DNA from: Alitta virens
Taxonomy: Eukaryota > Annelida > Polychaeta > Phyllodocida > Nereididae
Length of the DNA: 64,000 nucleotides
Direction of reading: 5' to 3'
Assembly: GCA_932294295.1 (NCBI GenBank)
Contig: OW028573.1
Location: 63,961,829-64,025,828 of the forward strand
Of this stretch, positions 47,830 through 59,806 are shown piece by piece. Below the pieces are notes generated by a model. That model ran no database searches. It saw only the letters and a list, made by a program, of their open reading frames with translations, and was not told the origin of the DNA. Position numbers and translations under genes: made by a program. How positions within the stretch are numbered: the stretch's first letter is position 1; every line of letters begins with the position of its first letter.

Positions 47830-50800
47830 ACTCTGTTATAATAAGTCTCAACTACACAGCTCCATAAAAGGAGAGTTTATCTGTTTACATCTTTTATTCA
47901 AAGAAGCATTTGCTTTTCAGAAAACAAAACAAGATAATGCTGTAAAATTATATCAATGTTTGTAGGAGGTCAAATATGATGCTTTATCTGAAGTCACTGC
48001 AGCTCTTCTTGTCACAAACTATCAAATATGATTTGCTTTTAGACACATTATGATTTGAAAAAAGAATCTTTCAAGTATTGTTGCCCCAGAATCTGTCGAC
48101 TCCTACTTCCTACATAATTAATCAATGTCTGCGCAATTACTGTCAAAGTTTGTAAGTGCATCGTTTCATTTTTATGAGACCCATATGCCCCCTTTTGCTT
48201 TATATCGAGTGATGCAACCTAGCAAGATGCCTGATGTCACTGATTTTCTGCCTCAGTAACCAAGAAAATAAGGTGATAACTGATGGCAAAAAGTTCTAAG
48301 GCCTGTCTTACGTCTGATGTGTAACATGAATATCCTATACTGCCTTCTCAAGTGCAACATGAGAACCACTGGAAAGTGTGCTTTGTGGTAAACCCTTGCA
48401 TGCACTGAGAATGATAAATGAGAACATGTTTGTCATGTAATAATTGAGAAAAAAAACTGTCTTGTACTGCAATGAATACAACCACTCCCTGAAACAAACA
48501 GTAGAAATATGGAAAGAATTCATACTTATTATAGAGTGGTCAGTGTATGTTTAGTTTCCTCAGTTTAACACACGCAATACCCATTCATGCCGTTCCAAAT
48601 GCATTCTCAGACAGTGGAATACAATTTATCTTAGCTTAGAATGATTTATACTTGGCTCTACTGCTAACAATGCAAAGAATGTCAAACGAGGTCATCCAAT
48701 TAAGGATGTGTTTGGTTTTCCCATGAGTCACTTGTCAAACTTGACCTAACAGTTCCATGTTAAGTCACACTTTTATCATATAGTAACCATAGGCCTTTAT
48801 TATCCTCTCCTGATCATTTGCCTACTCACTCTGACCACATTATCACATGTACTCACAGTCATTAGTTATTCCTGGATGTCACGATAATTGTATGCAGAAA
48901 ATAACTTATGTGGCTTCATTGTTCCTAGAAACCGATTACGCCTTGTTAGTGAGTAATAGCAGTGCTATTTATTTATCGATTAGCCTTTGTAGTATGTGGA
49001 GAAACTAGGGTTATTATTGCTGTTGCATTAACTATGCCCTATGTTGCTCATGACAGATAATTTACTGCACATGATGTAAACTACACATGGATATGACAAT
49101 ACAGTAAATCATCACTGAATGAACATTTTCAGTGCTATGGTGGCACTATCCTTTGCAGAATTTTGCAATGATCACAAAATTAATGGAAACCAGGTGAATG
49201 CTTGAAGGTGTAAACATTTAATTCGCCTAAAAATGTCCAGTAATTACGGTGTATTTTTGTAATGATTTCTTGGCAATTCTGCTTTGGTCTTGGCCGTTAT
49301 CATGCCGGCTCATTTGGACGTTGCATGAGCAGCAGCCTGTTGAGAGCAGTATTTACAGGACGTGGCCATTCTGTCTCAAGATAATTGCTGGGAGCAATAC
49401 AAGGAATCAGACACCAAGCCGTCAATCTGCTTGTTTTTGGTCCTTCCATTTTCTGCTCGTGTGTCCTCGAGCAATGTTCCAGTGTCTTTTACTGTCCTAC
49501 CATCCTGTAGGTTTATCTGATTCCCTCTTCCTTACTCCTGATCTTGTCTCCTTTCATTCAACCAGAGGGCTCCTAAGATTTCCAGCTAGTTTCAGGAGAA
49601 ATCACATCTGTCTGTGGCTTGAATGCTTGCCTTGTTTTGCTCTTGTTTTGTGCGGATGTAACCCTACACTAGCAAAAATACAGGTGTTGAGCCTGTGCAA
49701 ACACCATATCTTATCTCTCAACATAGCATTGTATAATGTGACATGGTCTCAAAGGGACCTGGCGACAGAATACTGAAGCTTAAATTATTCTTCAAGACCT
49801 GCAGGAGAAGCCCCTTTGGGAAATTCAGAGAATACAATTAAATTGTTTCTTATTTTGTATGCGACCAACGAACTCTGCAGCGTGTGCATAAGAAAAAGTC
49901 TCGACAAATTTTATCGATGTAGTTTTGTCAGGAAACTTCCCAGTTAGATGCCCTGGGCCCGTAGATATTTGCTTTACAGGACTTCTAACTTAGTTTCCAT
50001 GTGATAAAATTACCATTTTTCGTTAATGGTTTATATTACAGCAAATATAAAGCTTGTTGTTTGCAGTGTGTAATTTAGATTGTGCAGTTAGAATGATAGG
50101 CAGCGCAGGTAGATCGCATTCACGTCTGTAACTATTTGCATTGCTAGGTAAATCGTTATTTGAGCACAAAGAATGTGAGGCTGAGTGTAGCTGTACGGTT
50201 CACGTAACATGATTCACTTAATTACGTAAACAGGTAGCGGAATAGTGCACCATCATACCATATCGGTTTACCTGTTGCATTCTGCCTTTGGTATATTTAG
50301 GAATTTAGTCAACCAGAACAGAGCGCCACAAAACATCAATTAACGTAGTCTTATAATACCTGTGTCATTAATACTCATTATGCCATGACCAAAATCCTCC
50401 ATTTACCAGATTCGAACTTATACCCGCAGTATTGGGATACATGTGGTCCCTTCTGCAGATTTGGTTTCAAGGAAACACTCCAAAGCGACATTTCATGAGG
50501 GTTTATTTTGACAGTCGTGATGTCCTATTCTGTTCAGGTGGACTAGGGCAATGTAAATTGACAAGATGCAATTTGTAGTGTAGTGCAGTCGTGGGTAGGA
50601 GCCTAATGGTCACTGCATGTAGCAGGCAAACAACTCCAGCCTTAGGTGGGATTCAGTGCAACCAGCCTGACACTTTCTATACCATGGATTATGCTCAGAC
50701 GTATTCTAGGAAGTGATTTTTATTCACAGTACACTTCCATATGGGGACACCTGTGACCCTGTCTGAGAATCTTATTACTGGATTTACTGGGTGGCTGCCT

Positions 50801-53800
50801 GTAGATATAGAAGATATGCCACAATCAGGAATTAATACAGACTTGATATAAATAACTAGGGTATCAAAATACAGGACATAGTTGTCCTGTTGTTGCTTAC
50901 TCTTGTCTTACGACAGCGTTGTTTATGAAGAACAACATTTTCAACTGTGACCTGATGCCTAGAAGAAATTAGAAATCAACACAAGCATTTTTGAAATTCC
51001 CAAATCAATTTAAAAGACAGAATTGAAAGAAGTACGAGCAATTATCTCTCCTCAGTCTGAGTAAAATACAGAGCAGATCTGCATCTGTCATTTTCTTGAC
51101 ATGTCTCATAAAATTCCAATAAAATCGTATTAAACTTTAAAATCCAGTGCTCAATACGATTACCGTTCTTCTTGTCAAAAACCAATTAAGGTGAAGAAAC
51201 CTGAATTTGCTCTTGTATCATATTTCATATGGAAAGAGCTTTTATAAGTGGATTTTCAGACTTAAGACTGGTGAGACTTTGCAGAAAGAATAAACCAGCT
51301 GAAATCCTACTACAGTCCTCCTTGTTTGTGATTTGGTTGTTTTTTTTGGTTTTTTTTTCAGTCTGAAAAGCTGATCTGCAAACCTGCACACGTCTGTTTA
51401 TACATGTACAGTGTTTGGTCCATTTGATACCATTATACCAGGATAATGGTGGCAATAAACATATTTTTATCTGCCTGTCAGTACTGATGGGTAACTATAA
51501 GTGAAGCAGAAGCTAGTAATCATTTCACCAATGGCTATTATACAACAGTTTTAAAGTGTGAATATACGACAACCAGACAACTGGACATACAGTATATATA
51601 CACTGAAGTAGGGCCAATAATCTGTATTATACTATGGAAGTCCACAACTGAACCACCCAGAACTACGTTCACCTCTATGTTGAGACTAATTCGTTTGGTC
51701 CAAATACTTACATTTAGATGGACGTGAAAGCTATAGCAGACTAGCAGTACAGTGATTACGAAGGATTAATTGGGAAGTTCTACTGTATTTTATAGGATGT
51801 CATCTTTGCAGTTGACTAATTAGTGAATAGACATAGGCAACAGCCCAGCGCCAATGATTACACCTCTCCCCTCACTGATGGAAAGGTGGGACCTGACCAG
51901 CTGACACATGGCATAGAAGTGCTACAAGGTTGAGGGCAAGCAGAATTCATCCCCTTCCAAGAACCTGGTGACATGAGCTGTCATTATGGGGCTTGCATGA
52001 TGATGATGGATGTGAACAGTGAGCTGGATAATATTCATCAGACAGACTCTCAACGGTCTAAAGAGCTTCACTTTGAAGCACGTTGTTCTTGTAATGATCT
52101 ATTGCATTTTTGACACCACATTAGACTGTAACATAAGGAGCATTAATTGGTCATCTCCATGACAAGAATAAGGAGGTCCTTAGCAGCACAACATATTGGT
52201 GCTCGTGTTCAGCATAATTGACTGGTTCAGTTTGGTAACCACCCATATTTTGATATCAAGTGTGGACACTGATAAGAACAGCAACAAAGTTATGCTTATA
52301 GTCAAGGTAGTTTCAAGTGTGTGTATCTTAAAATTTTAATATTTTGTCGTTTAAGTCGCCGTTTAAAACAGTTTGAATGCTTAATAAATTCGTTGCACAT
52401 AAATTAAAGCAATTAGAAATGATCACAAATTGTTCCTGGAATACGGCTCATACATGCACCATGCAATACATTAGATTATTTGTGGCATTGTTTCTTTGTC
52501 ATACATATACATGTAAATTTGCATTTAGGTATCGTTATCCAGAATTGAGACCCATCCAAAATCAGATCTTATTCGCATGATTTTACAATATCTTCTTTCA
52601 AGTGAATTTTTCCCCAAACAATATTTTGAAGAGGATGTGTTTTTTTTAAACCAACCGTATGGAAAGAAATCTTACAAAACCTGTTTCTTGAAGCAATTTC
52701 ATGGGAAGAATGAAAACATTTTCACAATGGTAAGACACACCTGGTTCTCGTTCATCTCACAACAGCTCAAGCAATAGCTTCCTGGAAATGATCCAGACAG
52801 CTACACCGTGGGATGTTATTTAGGGAGTCTCTGTAGACTCCCAAAACTTTTTCCTGGTTTTAAGTTATTGAGCTCTTTATAGTTCATGGTTTACAATATA
52901 ATACTATGTTGTTGTTCTTCAAAGCTTCCAACAATAGACTTCCACCCTTAAAAGCGAAATGCATTGTTATTGGTGAACTGTCAGAACTGTGTGACAACCG
53001 TATGTCATAGTCCCAGAAAATAGCTCACAACACGTAGCATATATCAATGGCGTATGCGTGATTCAGAAACTTTCTATTCAACAATTGTCAAAAGCATTTA
53101 ATTAATTTTTTTCCAAATCCTTTCAAAAAGTCTCCGTCAGTAATGCCGAACTTGCTTTAAGTAAGACAACTTGTCATAGCTTATACAAGATGTATTCTGC
53201 ACTCTCTGCTATTTGTTTCTAGGCATATCTCAATCATTGAGGAACTTTTGCAATCTGTAACTTCCTTTCCAACTAATTTTCACAATATGAATGATGGCTA
53301 ACAAGGCATAGAGTCTGGCAGAACTTCCTTGATTAATTCCCGGGAGTTGAGGTGTCTGCAGCTGTCTGGAAATTTTAGTATGGCTGCAGCATTCTGAGAA
53401 AAGGAACCTGCTAACCTGATGATGTACACGGTGGCTAGAATACCAAATTTTCAAAAAAAAGACCATCTCGAGCTTTATCTAGTACTACGGGTTTGAGCAA
53501 TTGGGTTTGTGTGAATCTCACCTCTTCGACCGAGATATATTGAGACTATCCTAGCACAGTATGCATTACACTGTGTAGGATGTAGCTAAACACCAGCTAT
53601 CGATTGAAAACAAAATACTTTCATACTTTCCCCATTAAAGTATTGTTCAACTTGTTTGAGTGTTGCGATCAATAGAGCAAGACTAAAAACACAGTCTGAG
53701 TTCTTCTGAACCGTAGATGAAATAGCTTTTATCCCTCGAAAAACTACACAGTGTCCTGCTCCCATCTTTCTTGGCATCAACAAGGTACTCCCCAAGGTGT

Positions 53801-54968
53801 CTACAATACCATGTGCTTTTTCTGCCCAAGGAATTATCAGCTCCCACTCAGACTCTTGTCTTACATTTTCTCCAAGTAATATGTACAATGATACAATTGT
53901 GATGGGGATAAATGTGGCAGTAATCCATCATTCTGCCATAAAGCTAGCTAAAGAAAAAGGCAATTTAGCTTTGGCAAATGTCATTTGCTCACTTGATATC
54001 GGATAGCCCAAACAAATTCCATCAGCATGTAGCAGGTCATTAGACACAATAGAATGGAAGCCAGTTGTTTATGACAACTTTTAATCAAACTGTCTGGACA
54101 CATAAGTGTGAGTTTCAATGATAATGATAATGGAATCGGGATTAATTTTTTTTTTTAGAACGAGTTGCGAAATAGATAAGTTAGATGTTCAGATCGTGAT
54201 ATTGGTTGGCGCAAAATGTTTCTCAATGCATTTTTTCCAACGTTCATCTTTATATTTATCTTAATTTGATATTACTGGCCAACTGTTATGAGTGAGTTCT
54301 CTTATTAAAAAGTTTGTTTGTCAGTTAGCTGGATATTGGTTCATTCGTACTTCAAAGTTTTTAGAACCGCATTCGTCAGACTTCTACGTGGGATTGGCAG
54401 GGATTGGCAGCCAATTTAGGTCTGATAAATTCTCCTGCCCATGCAGGCATAGTTGTTGTGCAAGCAACTGTTACACTTGCATTCTGTTGATACAGCCACC
54501 GCTTAGGATTACTTTACAACTTGGAAGTTAAGATTAATGTGAGCAGCTAACAGAAACTCGTACGTGCCAGTAAATTGATCGTCTCCACACAGCAGCCCGA
54601 GGAAATTGCCTCAATTATTGGATCATGATTTACATAGCACACAAACTGAGTTGAGAGAAATTTTTTCAAACAGGAATGCTCCTGCAAGCCAATTACACCG
54701 TGAAGTAACGTCAGACGACTGAGTTCGCGAGACTACAACGTCCCTTATTTACAGCTAATAATACATATCAGATTTCGGCTGCAGAGCATGGAGGCTGGCC
54801 AAACCAACAGCCACAACCACTTAGCAGACGTCAATGCTGTAATTAATTCAGGCAAGGAAATGCTGAAATCGTGTAAATATTCGAGCATACGATCCCACAC
54901 AACTGAGTTCATGAAACTCGGCTAATCAGCATATAACACATCGCTTTAATTTCACTAAACAAAATATG
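47830..54968. other. Gene-poor region left of the GPCR
   Basis: No recognised exon. The one notable item is the 175-codon open frame at 49249-49776, listed separately. The stretch just left of the GPCR (54540-54970) is the area after its 3' end. Confidence 0.45.
49249..49776 (+). other. 175-codon open frame of unknown status
   Basis: The longest open frame outside the recognised genes. The translation is rich in Leu, Ser, Cys and Trp (for example CLWLECLPCFALVLCGC) and has no motif I recognise. Local base composition is less AT-rich than its surroundings, which makes a chance open frame easier. It could be an orphan gene or exon, part of a long non-coding RNA, or chance; chance is most likely. 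Confidence 0.12.
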
Positions 54969-54974
54969 TTTATT
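54969..54974 (-). terminator. Poly(A) signal of GPCR gene
   Basis: AATAAA on the minus strand, about 95 bp after the GPCR stop codon. Gives a short 3' UTR. Confidence 0.6.
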
Positions 54975-55069
54975 CACATTTACATTAAATTTAACTTTTC
55001 ATTGGCTTGAACAAATGCATATATGTGTGAGCATAAAGCACATGAGTATGATAAATGACCAGAATTATC

Positions 55070-56203
55070 TCATTGTTTTATAAGTGTATCATTTCGATCA
55101 CACTTAGAAAGATGCAAAGTCCGAGAATTCATCTCAATATACCTTTGTGATTTCTTAGATCCACAGCCAAGCATATTTCTTACCTCCTTCCTAAAACCTC
55201 TTCCTGACAGGCACCACAAATAGAAGTTAATAGAATAGTGTATGTACTGCAGAGCATAAATCAAGGACTGTGCAAAGACAAATTTAGGAGAGCTTCTGTT
55301 CGAGTAGGGCTTAATGATGAGGAACAAATATATAGGAGGCACAAGGATGAGATACTCAATGGAAACTGCTAGGAACATTCTTGTCATCTGCCGAACGTTC
55401 CTTCTGTCTGCCAGTTGGTTGGTAGATTCAGGTCTTTGTTTTTCCATTCGAATTTTGGACTGTTTCTTCAATGCTTTGATAATACATATGTTGAGCGCCA
55501 GGATGATAATTGCTGGAATGATGGCTAAAGTGGTTAAGGCAATCCATGGTCGAACAAATCTTTCGAAGTGATAATGAGCATATGTTGGAAAACCACAGTA
55601 AAAAGTGACCTTCACGCCTTCTTTTGGCTCATATACCTCAAGGCCTCTGGTCCAAAATATATGCAAGTTCTTTAAAATGGCAGCAATCCAGGTACCTATG
55701 CATATCATCCGAGCTTTTTTGGTAATGCAGAAACTGTTCGCTTTCGTAGGTATGACAACTGCAACGAAGCGATCTAGCGTGACAGCGACAAGAAGCCATA
55801 CACTAATGTCTCCGGTCATGAAATGCGTGAACCTCACAAACTTGCATGCCATCGGATGCAGCTCCTGGAAGGCAACGTCGTGGAAATACTTGAGGATATA
55901 TGAGCCTAATCCCAGATACAGGAAGATTGTGTCCCCAACAGCAATGTTAGCAAAATATACACCGGCCGAAGTCTTCTTCATAGCTGTTCTGGTCATGATG
56001 AGGAAGGAAACGATGTTGCCGAATGTCCCTGCAAGTAGCTGGAGGAATGCAAAGGCCAGGCGAATCTGTTTGCCCAGAGTAACCAGTCTGTTATTATCGT
56101 TGACCTCTGAGGAGTTATTGATCACTTGCACTCCGTTCATGACATCGTCTACATCATGTACGAAGTGCAGCTCTGATGGATAAACCAGGTTAGAGTCGTT
56201 CAT
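55070..56203 (-). CDS. Rhodopsin-family GPCR, orphan, peptide-receptor-like
   Basis: A single coding exon of 377 residues with seven hydrophobic segments. N63 (GTFGNIVS) marks TM1, D91 (NIAVGDTIFL) TM2, and C120 with C203 are the expected extracellular disulfide. W172 marks TM4. The DRY motif is DRF (144-146). TM7 has INFYLWCLSGRGFRKE instead of NPxxY, a form seen in some invertebrate peptide receptors. Sequons at N2 and N29/N30 suggest a glycosylated N-terminus. I start at 56203 rather than 56260 because TTGTGTATCTTTGCAG just upstream (ending 56210) is a strong splice acceptor, so the intervening 19 codons are intron and 5' exons lie to the right. The ligand is unknown; a neuropeptide is my guess. 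The frame is intact. Confidence 0.88.
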   Translation of the reverse strand: MNDSNLVYPSELHFVHDVDDVMNGVQVINNSSEVNDNNRLVTLGKQIRLAFAFLQLLAGTFGNIVSFLIMTRTAMKKTSAGVYFANIAVGDTIFLYLGLGSYILKYFHDVAFQELHPMACKFVRFTHFMTGDISVWLLVAVTLDRFVAVVIPTKANSFCITKKARMICIGTWIAAILKNLHIFWTRGLEVYEPKEGVKVTFYCGFPTYAHYHFERFVRPWIALTTLAIIPAIIILALNICIIKALKKQSKIRMEKQRPESTNQLADRRNVRQMTRMFLAVSIEYLILVPPIYLFLIIKPYSNRSSPKFVFAQSLIYALQYIHYSINFYLWCLSGRGFRKEVRNMLGCGSKKSQRYIEMNSRTLHLSKCDRNDTLIKQ

Positions 56204-57702
56204 CCCAGTCTGCAAAGATACACAAAGACCAGCTGTTAGAGATATATGAATGCATAGCAAATATTCACGTGATAGTTATGACACCTCATGTCTTCGCGGG
56301 ATTTTGGTAGTAAATCATGGGGGAAGAATACAGAATTAGTGCATTTTGTGGACTGGTTACCAAAAGTAATGAAACCTTATCTTATATATGCCTTGTGTCC
56401 ACAACCAGGCAATTGGGTTTCCACTACAAAGTTGAAAACTAATCAGATGGTGTGTCCCAGTCGACACTGAAACATTTGGTTGAATTCAAGTGGGAAAAGG
56501 AAAGACGCTATGTCCTCCTGTTTGATGGTCTCTAGGGTGGAACAGGAGGGTAGTAAATCAATAGTAGGGCTTCTAAGATAGGTTGCCTGGACCTGGATTG
56601 TCTTTAATGGTCCTCATTGTAGGTCTTTTCTATGCTGTGTGTGAAATCATAAGGGACCCCTCTTTATTCATGGTCGATGGACTTCCTGTCAAACATTATA
56701 GGGCTTGGTAATTAGCTTGCATAAAGTGCAAGATATCCCATAAAAAACCAAGGAAATGGTTTGGATGCTATTAGCTTCACGAAGCTTACATGGAAATTCA
56801 ACATGTGCATGCTCGTTTGAATAACATGTGCACCAAACTATGTAAATACAATTAAATATGCGTTGACACAGGAATGAGAGATTACTCAATGCTGGAGAAA
56901 GCCTCATAGATTTCTAATTAGGCTGCTTCACAGGCAATGCCTTGCGCCTTTACATTTGGTCACCATTTTTCCTGTAAGCGAACCAATTCTTCTCGGTGTA
57001 ATTAATCTCACTTGATGGGTGTACATTGCTGAATAATTCAATGGATGATCCTTTCAAAGATTGTTTTTGTTTGGTTAAACAATGTTCACAAAGGCAGAGC
57101 AGATTCTACAACGATTGGTGTGTTCCCACAACCCACAAGTTTCAATTGATTTGCAATGATGGATTCAACTCGCTTCCGTGATCAGCTCCTAGTGAAGGCA
57201 ACTCTGTCACTGGCTTCAAGCCTTGGGTAGAATAGGAATGGACCTAATTAGTAACCAAAGATGTCCTAGCTTCCTTAACAGCTTTTCACACTTTCCAATT
57301 AGTCCAGGATCCCCAGGAGATCAAGCCACTATGTTTGCCTTTCTCTTGTCTTGAAATATTCAATGGAGTAAAAGGCATCTATCACGGCTCATAGACCCTG
57401 AATATGTCTTTGATCTATCATCTGTTTACACTTTTTTTTACCCAGTTTTGCTCAGTTCCTATGATACTTCCCAGCAGTGGCTTGAAATGTCAATCTGCTG
57501 TACTATACAGTTTTGCAAACCATGCCAGGTATACATTTGTTTTTGTTTACTGATACAAGCAAACAAGCAAGAAAAATCAAGCTGCCACAAGACCTGATGC
57601 ATGCCTGTGGGTTATCAACTTCAGATAAGATCAGTTACAGGCTCTGGCTGGGGTTTGTTCATGTTGTACGGCCCAGGTCTACACCAAGACACTATATTAA
57701 AC

Positions 57703-57725
57703 CATGGACGTATAATACGTCCATG
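57703..57725. repeat. 23-bp palindrome
   Basis: CATGGACGTAT, one central A, then ATACGTCCATG: perfect 11-bp arms. A further TACGTCCAT occurs 30 bp on. Could be a dyad binding site or chance. Confidence 0.8.
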
Positions 57726-59289
57726 ATTAAACTAAGCCTAACCACACACTGTACGTCCATTTATATACACTGCTTTTGCTATGGTCATTCATTGTGTCTC
57801 TAATATTTAAGAATTTGTTTTAGCTCATGTGAAAACAGTGTGCATTACACGGACACTACATAATTCCTTAAAGGAACAAGACAAGAACCAATTCCGAAGC
57901 GACTGAAATTTTACGACTTTCTGTTGTTGTCAGTAGAAGCCACTTATTAAATTTAATGGAAGCAATGGATATAGAACTGCAATCAAACACAATTTATGAA
58001 TGGTACATCCGCTTTGATGCTCTGGTGTTTTAATTATGGAATATTTATTTCAAGATATTCACTTTGCTCTATCATATTCTGAAGAGGGTGTGGCAGAACA
58101 ATGAGAGCGTAATAAATAAGTTGAACTTGATGACTGGTGTTAGTTTCAGCTTCAAACATGAGATGCTCGAGATGATACTAAGGTGCGCCAAATATGAATT
58201 ACTGGACCAACATCGAGGTTGTTTAAAACCTAATCTAACGGTTGTGTATGTCTATCTTAAGGAAAGCCTCCTTTACTTCCGAAATCTTTGACCATTTTCT
58301 CTTTTAACAAGAAGTCACATCTCGTCCATATTCATTTCCATCCACAAAGTCACAGAACGATAACTCAAATGCCATCTTGTGGTGATAGCAGCCACAAAGC
58401 AGGAGCCCAAAGATGACCTTGGAGGCAAGAAAGTCTGGAATGTGGACGATCATAAATAATAGCAAACCTGTGCCCGCAAGCTGCTGGGGTTTTCATGGTG
58501 GTTATAGGAGGACGTCTATAAGAGTCACTGAAGATATAACTGGAAACATGGCTGGTTTTGATTATGGTGACTTGGCAGTTTGACTCAGTGGTCTACACTG
58601 TTGGCTGCTGTAGTTACTTTAAGGCAATTTGAAAGCCTGATCGATGAAATCAATCTAATGACTTTTGCAGTAACAGCCCAACGGTGCTCAATTACATGAC
58701 CAGTGCTTCACTAAACAGCTTCAGTAAAGCTAAAGGAGCCGTGATTGTGTCCAGTAACAACCTGATTGTCTAAGTTCTTGGTGGGATTCCCATTTCCGTA
58801 TGGCAGTTCTCAGTGTGATCTGCTATTATCCCAGCAGTGGTAAGTCGACTTGGGAAAACAACACCCACTCCTGTAGCATTGCAGCATTGGGGTGGCCCAT
58901 TATCATCCATTCATAGTCATATCATCGTATCTATTGTGTTGTGTAACAGAAGATGCGGACAATGATTAATGGGACGTGGGATTTCATTTGCGGGAGATAT
59001 AACAAATGCCAAACATTCCATTATATTGCAAATATGATATGGGAATGAGTAGGACTCTAACAGTCAGGAACACAAAGCAATCTCAGCTGGTCATTCCAAT
59101 CAACTGTCAACAACAATTGCTGGGCTTTGACTTATGGGTGTCCCTCTATGACCTGCACCACCACTTGACTGCATAAAACCTGAAAACGACCTGCAAACGA
59201 ATTGGCAATAATCGCTTGTCATGACCTTTTGTTGACAGGACAGGTGTTAGTTGATGGTGTATTACAGACGTTCTAGAGCAGGTGGAATG

Positions 59290-59325
59290 TCAGGATATAT
59301 AGTAGAGTCAGGATATATAGTAGAG
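59290..59325. repeat. Exact 18-bp unit repeated twice
   Basis: TCAGGATATATAGTAGAG occurs twice head to tail without mismatch. Confidence 0.9.
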
Positions 59326-59757
59326 CAACACTATTAAGTGTTGACACAGGTCTGTGCAATTCTGTTCTTGAACTTGTCATATCAGCACATCAGATATTTT
59401 ATCATAGAGCTAATCTCCACAATGGATAGTTTTCTAATAAGCAATTCAATTATTTTCAAATCTCTCCAGTAGTGGTTTAACAATATGTGATAAGTGCACA
59501 TTAAATGTATGCGTATTTAAAATATATTTTAGATTGATATGCACTACACTAACCCTACCTTTCTTGTAGTTAGCACAGAAGTAAGATAAGTTCCATGCCA
59601 TGTAATCCAGAGGCGAATGACATGCTTAAGTCAGATGATCAAGGAGGTTCTAGACACATACTGGCCTGGATGAGCATGGGATGAATACTGGCAGGGAGTG
59701 GTCGGTGGCTGCCTGCATCAGCGCTCCCAGATAAGAGTGAGCTATCACCAAGGACTG

Positions 59758-59806
59758 CCCCCCCCTCTTCCCCACCCCCTCTGCACCCCCCTGCCTCACC
59801 AGCAAC
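59758..59806. repeat. C-rich polypyrimidine tract
   Basis: A run of C/T with many CCCCC blocks in AT-rich surroundings. It creates an artificial glycine- and glutamate-rich open frame on the minus strand. No gene implied. Confidence 0.7.

Noticed and set aside
55605..56183. 192-residue plus-strand frame
   Set aside because: It is the antisense of the GPCR exon. Its composition reflects the reverse complement of hydrophobic codons, and it has no motif of its own.
56204..56260. Extended GPCR N-terminus beginning at 56260
   Set aside because: The 19 extra codons overlap a textbook polypyrimidine tract and CAG acceptor, so they are intron sequence.
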